Notes: a model not told the origin generated them from the sequence alone. 64,000 bases of DNA from Pyrus communis (GCF_963583255.1 NC_084813.1:23119953-23183952), one strand, 5' to 3'; positions 47,594 through 63,181 are shown, counted from the stretch's first letter. Numbers and translations are program-made.

Positions 47594-48832
47594 TCTTCAA
47601 CTGAGGGCCCTTGGTTTCTTTTTAACTTTTAATCTTTCCCATTTATGAATTCATGACTATCCTTTTTTGGATATTTTTCATTAGGGCTTAATAAGATATG
47701 ATATGATTAAACCTACATCATAAAAACAACTTTGGTTTCAGTTCGTTTCAATTAATTAGTTTGGAATTATAAGTCTAATAAAATTAAAAATGATAATAGT
47801 AACAAAATGGGAGCTTGTGGCATTTGCATTGAGTAAAATGTAACAGAAGCAATCCAATATAATCCTTTGTACCAAACAAGGCTTTACAAGACAAATGTGA
47901 TTAGACAAGTTTGTTAAGTCTATCCCATAAACTCAAGTTCAAATCTTTATTTCCCTATAGATTAGAATAGTAGTTTATAAATGGATATAATCAAATGCAT
48001 GACTATATACATCACATTTTGAATTTAAGTAGTAATAGTTATTTGACCCTCCGAACTATTATTTGTGGTATATTAACCCCTTAAACTATTTGAAATTAGC
48101 TAGCCATCCCCTCGCCATCGATTAAATTTCATTTACTTTACCGTCAAATGCCAACATGAGTCTAGCACCTGATTCCCTCTTGAAGCAAAGTTGTAGTATT
48201 TGACAGCAAAGTTGATGAAAATAATTCAGAAGATTAACTTCAACTAGAGTAATAGTTCAAAGAGTTGGAAGACCAAAAAGCTTTAGACTTGTTTGATGGT
48301 AAATTACGACGGCTTTGACAAGGCAGGAGAAGCTATTCTTGTCCGCGCGTGGAACTATCCAAACAAAAATTCCCAATTCGAGAGTAAGAATTTCGACCTC
48401 CAAAACATTTAAAAAGGCAGTAGGCATGAGTTCAGGCGACGGTTGAGCTACCAAGTCGACTATTTAATTTGCACACCAAAATTGGTGAAATAATGAATGC
48501 AGGTAAACCAAATAACTTGGCAAGTTTATTCACAAATTGCCGAGAGAGCTCAGTAGAAACGCATTTGGAAAATCTGTCTAGCAAATCACATTCACATTCG
48601 CAGTCGTCGTCATCGTCGTCGATGCTTATTGAAGAAAATGCAAGTGTTACAAAACAGTGAGAGAACCTACAACATATTTGTGGGTGGGTGTGAGGGAAGA
48701 AATATACCAGCCTTCAATACCTCTCTCTCCGCGGCCGGTAACTAAATCGCATAAAAGCGATAAAATATTCCAAGACCAAATCGATCGTGAAGGGCAATTA
48801 TGAAATAATTAAGGCAAAGAGAAACTAGGAGC
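47594..48832. other. Intergenic stretch, no gene seen
   Basis: AT-rich with only chance ORFs. A CGT/CGTCGT-rich patch lies near 48,600-48,620. The right end is the 3' UTR of the MPP-beta gene. Confidence 0.5.
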
Positions 48833-51800
48833 TTAGTATCTGTTCCAGTAGGTGCGGCGTCTGAACCAGTTGTAGTCGGGCAATTTTGTAATCGGACCCA
48901 TGGCTGCAATTGTGATATCCTGCCGACAGCAACAAACAAACACAAGTATGAGGGTTTGGTTACATGATCTACGAGGTTGAGAGAATCTCTTTATGTATTA
49001 TAAATTATGACAAGTTAGGTAACAGATTGTACTCATACCCTGTCATAGATGAATCGGTTGGCAACACGTTTGATGGTGCTTGCATCAACAGAATCAATTC
49101 TAGCAAACAGCTCGGGTAAGGGGATTCTTCGACCATATGTAAGTAACTGCAAAAGCAGTGTCAAAAAACAACAGGGACAGAATCAGCTTCCAGTACAGAC
49201 ATTAGTTCTTGTAGTCTACTCTTACATTGTCACTAGAACTAGGCAATAACGATCAACACTAGGTACCGATTTTCAATTACCGCAATTAAACTCAGCCAGC
49301 AAACATATACCAATTCCAATTAAATGTAATAAAGACTACAGATAAGCTTGGGGAATCATCCCAGGTCTAGGTAACTAGATCAAATTAGCAACTCCAATTG
49401 TTCGAAGCTGATTTCTCTCAACAGTGTTTCTATATGGGAAGAAAAAAGTACCTGACGCCCAATATCTTCAGCTACGGCACTTGTCCCATCCAAATGCAGA
49501 AGCAGCGAAGATTTCAACTGCCAGAAAAGAAACAATGATAAGTGGGTCAACTTATATATAGTGGTATGTTCAGAAACATGCAATGACCAAAGGAGAACAT
49601 AACTGTTTTACCATTTTTTTATTGGGCACCGCCAAAAAAAATACAAATTAAAACATGCATAATTGCTTAAGAAAGCATGAATCTAGAAGTGAGACAGAGT
49701 TAGAAATCAAGTGCTACCTGATTACGAGCACGAATAACATCAGCTTCTGAAACTCGATAAACTAACTTGGTGACCTCATACATGATTGCATAGGCCAAAT
49801 CATCTAAGCAATCCGCCTGCAATTAAAACAAAACACAATATGAGTTGTAGAAGTAAATTAGTATGAGTAACTAGTTGGTAATGTATAAATAAACATATAC
49901 AATTGTTTATCACAATAAAGGGGGAGGGAGAGGGAGGGGGAAAGAAAGATAGAGACAAAGAACAAGAGGAGAAGAAATAATTGGTTAGGTGATTGTCCAG
50001 TAGTTTCATCCTTCGGCTCCACCTAATTCCACTCAAACTAAAAATAAGACTAATCTTCCTCGGTAGTTCCCCAAATTTCCAAATTAAAATACAATAACTA
50101 CTTCCAAAGTCGACAACTCCTTGGTGTTCAACAGAAGAATTAAGCCCAAGTAAAAAATTTGGGTTGAAAAGAAATAACCAGTGAAAACAACTAAGATTCA
50201 TATCACAAAAGGCAATCTCACCGGAGCAGTAGCAAAAACACCGAATAAGCCAGTATCCTTATAGTTGGTGTTGAAAGACATATAGCTTTCTGCTATGTCA
50301 TTAATGGCAACCCTCTGTGCCAGTTCTGAACTGTTTACAACAAAGCAACCAAAGTTAAACATTGCATGATCTTCAAAAATATAAACTCAGAGTTGATATC
50401 AAGTATTCAACCCACAGAAATTGAAAACCATGTAAATTGCTCACCCCATGTGCTTTCCACCACCAGCATTTTTATTCCATGAACCCAGCATCGCTTGCAT
50501 GACCATTAGAGGAATAGAGTCAGGATCAGTCCAAGATGCACCACTGAACGCAACCGCAAAATGTGCCAAAGGCAAGTCATCATCCACAATTCTGACCTGA
50601 TTTTCACAACATCAATAGAAATGTATAAATTATAAGAGAAAGCAAAAACATTAAGTACAAGAAAAAAGTTAAATAAGAGGATACATGCATTACCTCAGAA
50701 CCGGTAAAAAATGAAGGTTCTTTCGTAACCAACTGACCGGCGGTGGTAGGATCTCCTGAGAGTTTTGTGAACAAACCCTTAACTGACCCAACAAGATCTT
50801 CATGCTTGATAGCTCCTGAAGCAGCAATAACCTAAAATAGAACAAGTTAAGCACAGGACAGTCAACTTCTGGAAACAAACTCCTGATTATCAATGTGTCA
50901 TGTAAAGTAATACCAAAGGGCAATGACAACACCACTTCCATGCTTTCCTATATAGTACAAACAAAAATTTTAAACAAAAATTCATAAATATTAAATTACC
51001 ATTCTGGGAGCAGTGTAATGTGTTTTGATATAGTTCTGAAGATGCTCTTTGGAGATGGTCTTAATGTTGTTAGCAGGTCCAAGAATAGTTCTGGCTAGAG
51101 GAGAGTACTGGAATGCAGTTGCATGCAGATGGTCAAAAATGACTTCTTCGGGTTGTTTCTCGACCTGCAGTACCAAGGCGATGATATGAACATTTATTCA
51201 AAAGCATTATGAACCAATCTTGGATAGTGTACATTTCCATTACAAGCAACCTCAACTTTAACAGTTTTCGGGATCCCTATCAAAGTTTTTCATACAAGTC
51301 ACAAAATAAGAGTAAATATGTAATTGTTCACAAGCTACTGCGAAATGTCCGATTCAAGTCTAGAAGAGTGTATCTAATCAATGCATATATCCAGGAACAT
51401 TTTCTCATTAAAGTTCACAAATTTCATATAAATCAAGTTACTTTGAATGCTATTGAACATTTAAAATTTTTACATCCACAGCAGGCAACATTGAAAATCA
51501 CTAATCCCCGAAAATCCAAACAACCCCAATACCTCAATTTTCCAAAAGTTTTAGTTTTTACGAGATTACCTCCTCCATTTCCCTCAAAATCACATCGCGC
51601 TCGCGCAAAATCCGGTCCTCATCGAACTTGGAGTTCTGCAAGATATCAGCCAAAATCGAAAGGGCCTTCGGCACATCGGAATCGAGCACCTTGGCATAGT
51701 ACGTGGTCTGCTCCCTCGATGTGTACGCATTCAAGTGACCTCCCATGTTCTCGACCTCCTCCTCCAGATCACGGGCCGTCCTCTGCTCCGTCCCCTTGAA

Positions 51801-52244
51801 GATCATGTGCTCCAGGAAATGCGCCGTGCCGTTGGTCTCGTCATCTTCGAACCTTGACCCGGCGTCGATCCAGACTCCGACAGTGGCGGTCTTAGACGCG
51901 AGGTTCGACTCGGTGGCCACCCGAAGGCCGTTGGGGAGTGTGGTGACACGTGTCTCGGGTGCGGTGAGGATGTGGCTGTGGTCCGTGAGACTCGGGTGGG
52001 GCGACCCGTACTTAAGGAACCTCGGGTCCGGGTTCTCGAGCCTTTTGATCTTCGATTTGACGCCCTCGGCCAATCGATCGTAGATCATGGCGGTTGGTGG
52101 AGGAGGGGAGGGAAGGGATGGGGATGAAGGTGACGTAGCGACGGCGGGTGAGGTCGATTGGGATCGGACGGCTGCGGTGAGAGCAGACGGCGGTCTATGG
52201 GGCCGGCGGCGAGCTAGGGTAGTAAGAAGGTGCTTCATCGCCAT
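48833..52244 (-). CDS. MPPBETA: Mitochondrial processing peptidase beta subunit
   Basis: There are nine exons on the minus strand: 52244-51570, 51164-51000, 50831-50694, 50596-50445, 50330-50222, 49816-49718, 49517-49452, 49146-49039, 48919-48833. They total 532 aa, matching the plant protein. An Arg/Ser/Ala-rich mitochondrial presequence covers about the first 50 residues. The inverted zinc-binding motif HFLEH is at His142, Glu145 and His146, with the third ligand Glu in REMEE near 222. The following [19 protein letters not shown] is the M16 family signature. The C-terminal half is the second M16 fold and ends [12 protein letters not shown]. In plants this subunit cleaves presequences of imported proteins and is also core 1 of respiratory complex III. 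A second start two codons later (MKHLL) is possible. Confidence 0.96.
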
Positions 52245-54065
<1,821 letters not shown>

Positions 54066-57000
54066 GCTACGGATTTCTTAGAACCGCGCGGGCACTAGCA
54101 TTTTCTATAATTTTAGGTTCCAATTCTATTTAGTTGAATGCGAGGTTGCAATATGTTATGAGGGAAACATGCTTTTTGTTTTGTTAATTTTAGTTGGTTT
54201 GGCAATCTTTTCTTTTCCACCCGGAACTTCATCCGTGTTTTGACGATCTTTATGTCTTCTGAAACATCATCTGAATTGTGTTATGATATTTTATAATGTT
54301 TTGTCCACGGGATGTTACCTTTTTTCTGCCTATTTTTTTATTTTCAATCTTGTGATTCAATCGCAGTTCAATTGATAATAATGATTGTGTTTTAATCAAA
54401 GTTTCTTTCAAACTTTTGGAAACCTACGACTTTTGTCTTCAACTTTCCGATAAAAAAAATGACATCTTAGTGTTCATCCAACATCTGCACTAACTATGGT
54501 AATGGTACCCATTTCGAACCCCCGATGAGCACAGTGCATAGTCTTTGTTAAAGCCAAAACGATTGTTCAAGTATGCTAAATATTGTTTTTCACAACATCA
54601 CGTCAAAGTACAATTTTACCTATACATTTAACTGATATTTAACGGAAAAATTACTTTTGAACTAAATTTGTTAACCGACTACATTACACTACACGGGTTT
54701 AAATCCGCATTTTTTACCACAAGAGTTTATTTTTCAAATAATTACGAGAACCATTTATCTGATTTGGCCTTATTTAGATGTTAATGTACCTATGTATTTA
54801 TTATTAGGGACGCTTGATCTAATTTACAAACCATCAATTGGCACGCACATATTGCGTGTGTAACGACCTTCATACCCGCTTTTCTCATCAACTCTCATCG
54901 GCTCCTCTTCATCCACACATGCCACTAAATAACAGGCTCCAATCCAAAGTGGCTCTTTTTATGTTACAAAAAAAAAAAAAAAAAAATGTGGCTCTTTTTA
55001 AGAAACTGCTAAATGGTGTCAAAGAAATGCTAAACACAGCCCGACTGCAATTCGCGCGGGTGCTGAAGTCTGCTCTTAATGCAGTTGACGACGGTCTTGT
55101 GGACTACAGGTGACAGCTCGACCTCGATATCCTCCAAACATCAGGGTAGACAGTGTTGGCTTGCGTGGTGCGCGAAAAATTATATGCATGTTCTCAGTAT
55201 ATACATTCATTAAATGGCTTACTTCATCTTCGGATGTCAGCTAGCACGTGACCATCCTTTTGTCCTTTGGACATCGGGATCGAGGCGTATCAAATGGTAC
55301 CATCAGTTATCATCCGTATTTCTAAAGACTCCGCACTCTTATTCACATTTGTGTGTGCTAACTACTTTGCCAATGTTTCCAATGCAGCAACTTGCTGGAG
55401 ATGCCACATTCTTATTCTATGGCTCTCAGGAAGAGAATGAAGGGAAGACGGCTTATACGCTGCGCAGGCGTCCGGATTTCTAGCATTTTTTCAGGAGACA
55501 ATGTTAAGCAGTTTTCAGGGCCTGTTAATATTACATGACCATACGAGGTTAACATAAAAAAAACAGTAAAATTCATGTTCATGTAATTACTAAATTGCCC
55601 ATAAATTTTATTTGTATTTAGTTTTAATTAAAGAATTAGAATAGTAATTTTTTAGAATTTTAGTCGACGACCAAAGTTCTATTAATATTAACAAGCATAT
55701 GCCCCACACTTTGTGTGTGAAAATAATTTTTATTTTTATTTTAAAATAGGAAGGAGAAAGGAAGAAAAAAAGGGCATGTGGATTGGGGAGAGAAGTTTTT
55801 TTTTTATTATTTTATTTTTCAAAATTAGAGGATGTTAAGATCTTTTTGGGTGAGGCTTTGAAAAAAAATTGTAAAATTTAGTGTGTGTGAATTTACTTTA
55901 CTACCCATGTTTTTTTCTTCTTTAAACAAACAATTTTACCGACACTAAAGGGAAATGATGTGCTTAGCCTCACAATAAGTTAGTAATAATATGGTTCACA
56001 TTCACTTTTGGCAAGAATTGAATCTAAAACCTCTCACTTACAGATAAAAAGTAATACAATTAGACTGTAGTTCTAAATAGCACACACGATACACTTCGAC
56101 CGATTTGTTTTCAACAAAACTGCTGCATTACTTTTAGTGAACAGTACTGTCAAAACAATATTCGATTATACAATCTAGAAACCAAATAAGTCTATGACCA
56201 AAATAGCCAGTGGAGAGTAAAACGGCGACAATGACGCCTTCAGAGTCTCAAAACCAAATAAGTGATTTGGACCAAAATAAACAAAGTAAAGGGGCAAAAA
56301 TGTCGCTTTCAGGGTCTCGAAACCAAATTAGTCCATGACCAGCAAACCAAATACCTCACTAAGTTGCTTTCAATATACGGTCTCAAAAGCAATTAAGTCC
56401 ACCCAAAAAAAGGAAAGGGATCCGGCGAACGGTCTCAAAACCAATTATGTCCATCAAAAAAAGAAAAATGATAGTCGTTGAATCTTTTTTTTGGAGATCC
56501 TGTGATTATAACCGTTTATCGTACATTATGAAATCAGAAATTATTTCAAAATTTAAAATTAAATATAAATAGTACTAAATAAAAAATGACCGAACAATGT
56601 ACGATGAACAACCATGATCATGAGATCCCCAACATCTCTAGAAAAATAATCCAGGATCCTTTTCCCCAATAAGTCGCTTTCAGTAAACATTCATACAAAA
56701 AGTCGCCTTCAGTATACTGTATCAAAAGCCAACAAAGTCGCTTTCTATCTTTGTTTTGCATGTTCGAAGAAAGTGACCAATCTTATTCCTACACCGGTAT
56801 AAATATAATCAGAGACAGTCTTCTCTTCTGCCCAACATTCCCGCACAGCCCAGCTGCACTTTTTCACTCGCAAAATCATGTTTCTGGTTCATTAATTTGC
56901 ATTTGAAGACGACATCCACGCTCCTTCCCTTCTTCTACCCTTGCCTGCCCACAAAAGTAAGTGCCTTTTTTTTTTTGTGCTTTCATTTTGTGCGTAGCTC

Positions 57001-57286
57001 AAATCGCACTCACCGCCGGACCGTTATGGTACCATTTGAATATCTGCTTGCCATCTTAAGTACTGTCTTAACCTTGATGGCTGCAATTGGCCATATTCTT
57101 CGTTGCAAATCTGTTTTGGAGTCCTCTTTTGCCGGAATTTAAACAAAACAAAACAAAAAAACAGAGCTCTCGGTTTTCGAAAAGAGAAAACAGAGCTCTT
57201 GCGTCTGTGTGTGTGAAGGTGTGACGAGTCTTCGATATGAATTTTGTTTTTGTGTTCCTCTGTACAGAAGTGTCATATATAATCAG
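54066..57286. other. Intergenic stretch with possible gene fragments
   Basis: Mostly AT-rich. Two short coding-like patches occur: around 55,040-55,110 (ARVLKSALNAVDDGLVDYR) and around 55,390-55,482 (QQLAGDATFLFYGSQEENEG). I do not recognise either. They may be remnants of one lost gene. From about 56,800 the sequence is probably the promoter and untranslated leader of the membrane-protein gene at 57,287. Confidence 0.4.
56150..56760. repeat. Degenerate repeat cluster (AAGTCGCTTTCAGT / GTCTCAAAACCAA phrases)
   Basis: Phrases such as GTCGCTTTCAG and GTCTCAAAACCAAAT recur about 4-6 times each, at irregular spacing of roughly 50-90 bases, with different joining sequence. It lies just upstream of the membrane-protein gene. 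Confidence 0.6.
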
Positions 57287-58632
57287 ATGGATCGGGTCCC
57301 AGACGTTGCTGTTAGTGTCCCTCAACATACAGAAATAGAAGGGTAAGTGTATACTCTGCTTGCCTTTTTTATTTTGCCTTTTATTTGGGGAAAATGATGG
57401 GAGACCAAAAAGAACTCATTAATTAGCAATTAATCTATACAACTCAGCTCTTTATAAGTCTAGGCATTTTTTGAGAAATTAAGAGCGTTGGATGTCTAGA
57501 ACTCTAGATCGATTCATTGTTAACAAACATTGAAGAAAATAGCAGCTAGCTAGGTACTCTGTTACAACCTACCTACTTAATCAGTTGATTTCATATGATA
57601 TATTGGCTTGATTAATTTATAGGTATATCATACGTTCTCAATTAGTTGATTTTAGATGATATAATGACTTGATTAATTTATAGATATATCATATGTTCTT
57701 CTTAATTAGTTGATTTTAGATGATATATCGGTTTGATTAATATATATATATATATATATATTGATTTATATAACCAACATTCAATAAGATAAATTCATTA
57801 ATTGACGTGATATGTATACATCACTTGTCATATCATATTAGTACACAACAAAAATATGGTCTCTCTAACATTTTCTTATTAGTTATATATTGTAGATAAT
57901 TCATTAATGCAATTCTATTTAATTTTCTCATTAACTATATATATAATGAGATAAATTCATTAATTGGAGTGGTATGTACACATCACTTGCCATATCATAT
58001 TAGTACACAACAAAAATATGGTATCTCTAGCATTTTCTTATTAGTTAAATACTGTAGATAATTCATTAATGCAATTCTATTTAATTTTCTCATTATATAT
58101 ATATAACAGCAGAAGCAAAGAACGTTTTGAAAAGGTGCATAAATATATATGTTCCTTCATCATCATGCTAGGCGGTTTCCTCCCACTGAAGCAAGGAGCT
58201 AGAAATGAGTCTCTATTCGACACAGACTATCCGGCTATGGTGTCCCTTATTGTTGCGCTAATTGCTTATGGCGGATTACTAATTGCCTCTAGAATACTCC
58301 ACGTGCAAGCTCACCCTAATTTGGATTTGGCAAAATCAATGATCAATAAGATTAGCCTCCTCTTTGGAACTCTTGCCTTGATTTTAGAAATAGTAATCCT
58401 CGTGCCAGGTTTAGGGAAAGTCGCCGGATTCTTCTGGGTTGGTTGGTTTGTGAAGGTTGTAGCTGAGTATGCCAGCGAATACCTTAAAACGTTGTATGAA
58501 AGTGCAGTTGCATTAGTTGTTCGTACATTTGATAAATTGGAAGACTATCTGAATATGATCATCCAACGTTTTGCAACAGAACCTGAAGAACAAACTGATG
58601 AGCTTCCTCAAGTAACTTCTACCACGGTTTAG
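57287..58632 (+). CDS. Small plant membrane protein of unknown function
   Basis: Two exons: 57287-57342 and 58110 or 58113 to 58632. The acceptor reads CAGCAG, so either AG gives the same frame (192 or 191 aa). The start MDRVPDVAVSVPQHTEIEG is short and hydrophilic. It is followed by SKERFEKVHKYI and three or four hydrophobic stretches: ICSFIIMLGGFLPL, MVSLIVALIAYGGLLIAS, ISLLFGTLALILEIVILVPGL and perhaps FFWVGWFVKVVAEYAS. The tail is acidic (ATEPEEQTDELPQ). I do not recognise the family. The C-terminal region after the last membrane stretch looks amphipathic (LYESAVALVVRTFDKLEDYLN). The open frame and splice consensus argue that it is real. Confidence 0.72.
57788..58108. repeat. 162-bp tandem duplication in an intron
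   Basis: GATAAATTCATTAATTG starts at 57788 and again at 57950, and both copies run to TTTTCTCATTA with few differences. A further shorter repeat of TTAGTTGATTTTAGATGATAT occurs just before (57,637-57,727). The second copy ends at the splice acceptor of the membrane-protein gene. Confidence 0.9.
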
Positions 58633-59261
58633 GTTTGGGGTATTATTTTTACTCGTTATTATTTTTCTTTATTTTGTTGAGTTAGATTATATTGAATAGG
58701 TTGTTGCATCCTGGGTTCGAACTCCCTCTCCCTTAAATTACTGTAATGGTTTTGAAACTCCCCTCCCCTAAATATTGTAATAATTTCGAAACTCCCTTCC
58801 TCAAAATCATTGTAATAGTTTCAAACTCTCTTTCCTTTTTTTTTATAATAATAATTTGAGAAGAAACTATATCGAACTCAGCTTGTGCAATATTATAAAT
58901 ATATGATTAGAAGAGCAAGCCTAGTATCAAAACTGTAAACCTAAAAGAATACTTGTTCATAACCAAAAGCAGGAGTAGTTTCAAGTATAGAAGAGCAGCT
59001 AAAAAGCTAGATATAGGATGTACTTACGCATGATGAGATGAAGAAGAAGGGGTAGTACCGCTCATAGTTACAGGAAGATTCTCAACTGGTTGAATCATCA
59101 TATTCATATATTGTGTTGTACAAGGTAATAGAAAACGATGAAATTGAAAGCATATATGATACCTCCATCTTAGCGTTAAAATACATGTATAATATACCTA
59201 CGTTACAGGGAGAACACAAAAAACCCAATATTTGCCTACTCTATAGGTGAAAAATAAAATT
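58633..59261. other. Non-coding 3' flank
   Basis: Contains the membrane gene's 3' UTR, with repeated AACTCCCTCTCCC / ATTGTAATAGTTTC phrases at about 58,720-58,840. No gene is supported. Confidence 0.5.
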
Positions 59262-59514
59262 GGGAAATACCTATAAATATGACAATTTTTTAATCTTGGA
59301 ACAGAAATAGGATTTTTCCTACATCTTGAAATGACCAAATTACCCTCCCATATAAATGGTTTATCTGGAAATTTAAGCTCTCATTTCTCATTTTGTAGAA
59401 AAAGTAATAGTGAGGAGAGAGCGAAAATCTCTCTCCCCAATTCTAGTTCAAAGAACCCTAACCCACCCATCTTCATCCAAGAGCTCTCTCTAACCCACTC
59501 ATCTTCTTCATCCA

Positions 59515-59616
<102 letters not shown>

Positions 59617-60400
59617 ATTTCGAATATGCACAAGAGCTCTCTGTCTCTCTCTCTCTAACCCACTCATCTTCTTCGACGTTTACCTTTGCATTCGTAGGTT
59701 TTATGAACTGGGTTTGCTTAATTTTGCTTTTTGATTGATGGATTTTTGGAGTTGAAGTGATTGGTTTGGTGTTTTTTTGGAGGAGACCCAAATCCTTCAT
59801 TTTTTATTTTTTATTTTTTTTATCATTTCTTTGATTTATATGTGGGTTTTCATTTCTTTTGTCTTCTCCCTCTCTCGATCCAAATTTACAAACACTAAAA
59901 TAAGGTTTGGCTTCTCCTGTAATTAACTGAAAAAAAAAACGTATTAAAGGTCAGTCGCCTTATGGAGAAGAGATAATTTTGAGGGAAAAGAGAGAAATTA
60001 GAGTGGAAAGTAGGAAGAGAGAAGGATATGGACGAAATTGTTTCTTGTACTCGTTCGTTCTCTTCGTATTAAGCTCGCTCATACATTGTATGTACACGAC
60101 ATGCATAGGACATGCACATAGATTTGAGCTCAACCCAAAAACCCATAGCTCACAACTTTATCTTTGAAATCAGAAAAATGATTCAATCAGAAAAATGGCC
60201 CTAAACTTTACATGAAGAATCGAAGATTCATTAATTTGAATTTGGTATCAAATTTAATTGGGTTCAAATATTTCAAGGATTTGAAAAAATTGCAGTTTGA
60301 ATGGGCACGAAAAAACCCAACTAGATCAAAAGAAATTGTTTCACGAACTCTTTCACTTTTTTCGTATTTGCAGGGCCTACCTCTGAATCAAAGTGGTAAA

Positions 60401-60550
60401 CTACGTTAATGCGAAGAGTATAAAAAATGTGAATACGCACCATTTACACATAATACACTATATGCACACCACATGCTACGTTAATGCGAAGAGTATAAAA
60501 AATGTGAATACGCACCATTTACACATAATACACTATATGCACACCACATG
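60401..60550. repeat. Perfect 75-bp tandem duplication
   Basis: The segment starting CTACGTTAATGCG occurs at 60401-60475 and 60476-60550 with no difference. The wider area repeats CACATGCACA / TATGCACACCACATG words. Confidence 0.95.
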
Positions 60551-61392
60551 CACATAATATGTATAGTATATGCACATGACCCTTAATGTCATCTACGTTT
60601 TTTCTTAATTTTGTTTGTCATCGAGGCCAACTAGGTTGTGGTCATACTCACTAAATTCTGAGGCACAACATACGTGCATCATAACTAGTGAACCTTCCCG
60701 CTTCTCATATTAAGATGTAGTCATGCACACCATATGCACACCACATGCACATTAAGGAAAAAATTTCACAAATTTCTGCAATTGAACACTTTAATAAAAA
60801 ATTGTTTCATCCCAATCTTGTAGCACGTCAAAACTTAAAATTTATTCCACAACCCATACGCCCCAACATGAAACACAAACCCTAATTTAACTTCCAAGTA
60901 TTAATCCATCTTACAAACAACCAATTTATTTCATAAATCATTGATGCACCCCTGCCTTACTATGCCTGCCGAAGCTTCAGTTGCGGGAAAAAATAGAACT
61001 TTTCGACCAAAACAAAAAATATGGTAAAAAACTCAGCTCACTCTTCTCACCTCTCTCTTGCATCCATTTGTTCAAAATCAAAGGTATGAGGTGAACTCAA
61101 AACCCAGCTCACTCTTCTCACCTCTCTTTGGACTTCCATCTCTATGAAATCGGAGCTCAGAAATCTGAGGAAAGGAAAGGGAGTAGAGAGAGAGAAAAGT
61201 GAGAGGAGAGAGAGCAAGGGAAAGAGAGTAGAGAAAGAGAGAAATCAGAAAAAGGGCGAGAGAAAGTGAGGAATAACTCATTTATATATGGGTATTTTAG
61301 TAATTTCGGTTTTGTACATGTTGTGCATGACCTTCAGTTTGTCTTATTTTTGTCCTAAAATTAAGAAATTGTCTTATTTTAGGGTATTTCCC

Positions 61393-62099
61393 AATAAATT
61401 TTGTAATAAAGGAAGATAGATCACGTTGGCAAACACAAAAAGAACCTGTGACAGAAGTAGATAAAAAAAAATGGTACGATCAGATAAATACATTTAATCT
61501 AAGACGTAAATGAAACCCAACAAAAACACAAAGATAGGGTAAAGATAGATTGAAATATCATGTGTCATAGGTAGATAAACAACATGCTTAATGAGAGGAA
61601 ACCTTTCATAAAAGAAATACCATGTTGGGATTAGAACATCTGCCATGTTTATCAAGCAATATATAAAGATGATAGAAAGAAGAATATCTCAAAGAAAGCA
61701 GAGAAGAAAAGAAACAGAGCAGCTGAAGTTTTTCATGAAAAGATTTTTTGATATTCCCTTTTGGATAATTGTTCCCGGTGCACAGGACAACTCCCTAAGA
61801 CAATAGCCCATCATCATTACAATTCATCTCTGCCACACATGTGGCAATAGATTAGAGTTTAAATCAAAATTCAAATTAACAAATTTGATATACAAAAAGA
61901 CAGCAGAGTAGCAACGGTTAGTGCATTTTCCTTTTCTTTCCTTTTGCTTGGCCATTTGCTCCTTTTTTATATACCTCGTTAAGCATATACGTGTAGAAGA
62001 TATTTTTTGAATTACAGCATGTTATGCACGATTTACACGTTTTAAATGTATTTATATGCGTGAATTGCTTTCATAATTTTTTTTTATGACAAAAAAAAA
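61393..62099. other. Non-coding AT-rich stretch
   Basis: No gene supported. GAAAGAAGAATATC-type purine-rich sequence near 61,670-61,740. Confidence 0.45.
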
Positions 62100-62560
62100 G
62101 TCAAATATTTGAACTAATTGAAATGCTTTTTTTATAACCGGCACTACGCGCCTAAAATAGAGAAAATAATATTTAATAAACAACAATCACATTATTTTGT
62201 GCGTGCGAAAAACATTTTTTTATCACCAGCGATACGCTTCTCTTAAGATGTTTTGAACGTGTTTAAAAATAGAGAAAATAATATTTAATAAACAACTGAT
62301 TGAATCACATTATTGCTAGCTCATTGTGAGGTTAAGCCCATCCCCTCCCCCTAGTGTAGATAACATCGTGTGTTCACATAAATAAAAGGCAATCATTTGA
62401 CCACTAATTGAATCACATTATTATACTCGTGCGAAAGACCTTTTTTATAACTGGCACTACGCTCCTCTTAAGATGTTTTGACATGTTTAAAAATAAATAA
62501 AATAATACTTAATAAACAACTGATTGAATCACATTATTGCTAACCCATTGTGAGGTACTA
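62100..62560. repeat. Three degenerate repeats of a TTATAACCGGCACTACG unit
   Basis: Three copies of a unit that includes TTTTTATAAC-GGCACTACGC, TCTTAAGATGTTTTGA (in two), AATAATATTTAATAAACAAC and GATTGAATCACATTATT start near 62,133, 62,217 and 62,446. The first copy is shorter. The spacer between copies 2 and 3 carries TGAGGTTAAGCCCATCCCC. Confidence 0.8.
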
Positions 62561-63181
62561 ATTATATATGCAAAAAACACTATACAGGAAAAAGTTAAAT
62601 ATTAAAAACATTGTTTATCATTGTGCAGTAAATAGTTAAATATTAAAAATATTGTTTATCATTGTTTATATGACGAAAATACCCCTGCCATATTTGATGC
62701 GTTATTTTGGGCTACTTTTGAAGTTTTTTGTTTTAGAGGCATTTCTGTCCAATATTTTTTTGTGAAGCATGTGACCTCAAAAATCACTGTTCACAAGCCC
62801 TGCTGGCTTTATATATAGATGTATGTTTGTTTTGATTTTGTTCTCATATTTCTTGATAGTTTTCTAGAAAGTTTTTTCCTTTTTTCAATTTTGTTCTTTT
62901 AAAATCAGCTAGGAAAAAAGTTTCTTCGTTTTGTGTTGAACCCGTTGTTAATTTTTTGAAGTGAGTCCAAGAAAACTCAAGGCAAAATATTGATGTGGTA
63001 AAAAAACCTCAATTTTTATCACAAACGATGCCCGTTGTCAAATGCGATATAACCAAAAATTGTGTCCAAGATAAATTAGGAACTAACACCACATGCTATG
63101 CCTTTGTGGATTACTAACTCAACCAATGCCCGTAATAAATATATTTTTGTCACAAATAAAAAAAAAGAAAGAAATATATAT
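62561..63181. other. Non-coding stretch before the Copia LTR
   Basis: Contains a doubled AAATAGTTAAATATTAAAAAC-type phrase near 62,595-62,660 and T-rich DNA. No gene supported. Confidence 0.45.

Noticed and set aside
51209..52083. Plus-strand ORFs overlapping MPP-beta
   Set aside because: They are shadows of exon 1 and intron 1 of the minus-strand gene, which has clear homology and closed phases.
58700..58760. tRNA-like GGGTTCGAACTCCC
   Set aside because: The T-arm-like word is isolated. No acceptor, D or anticodon arm can be built around it.
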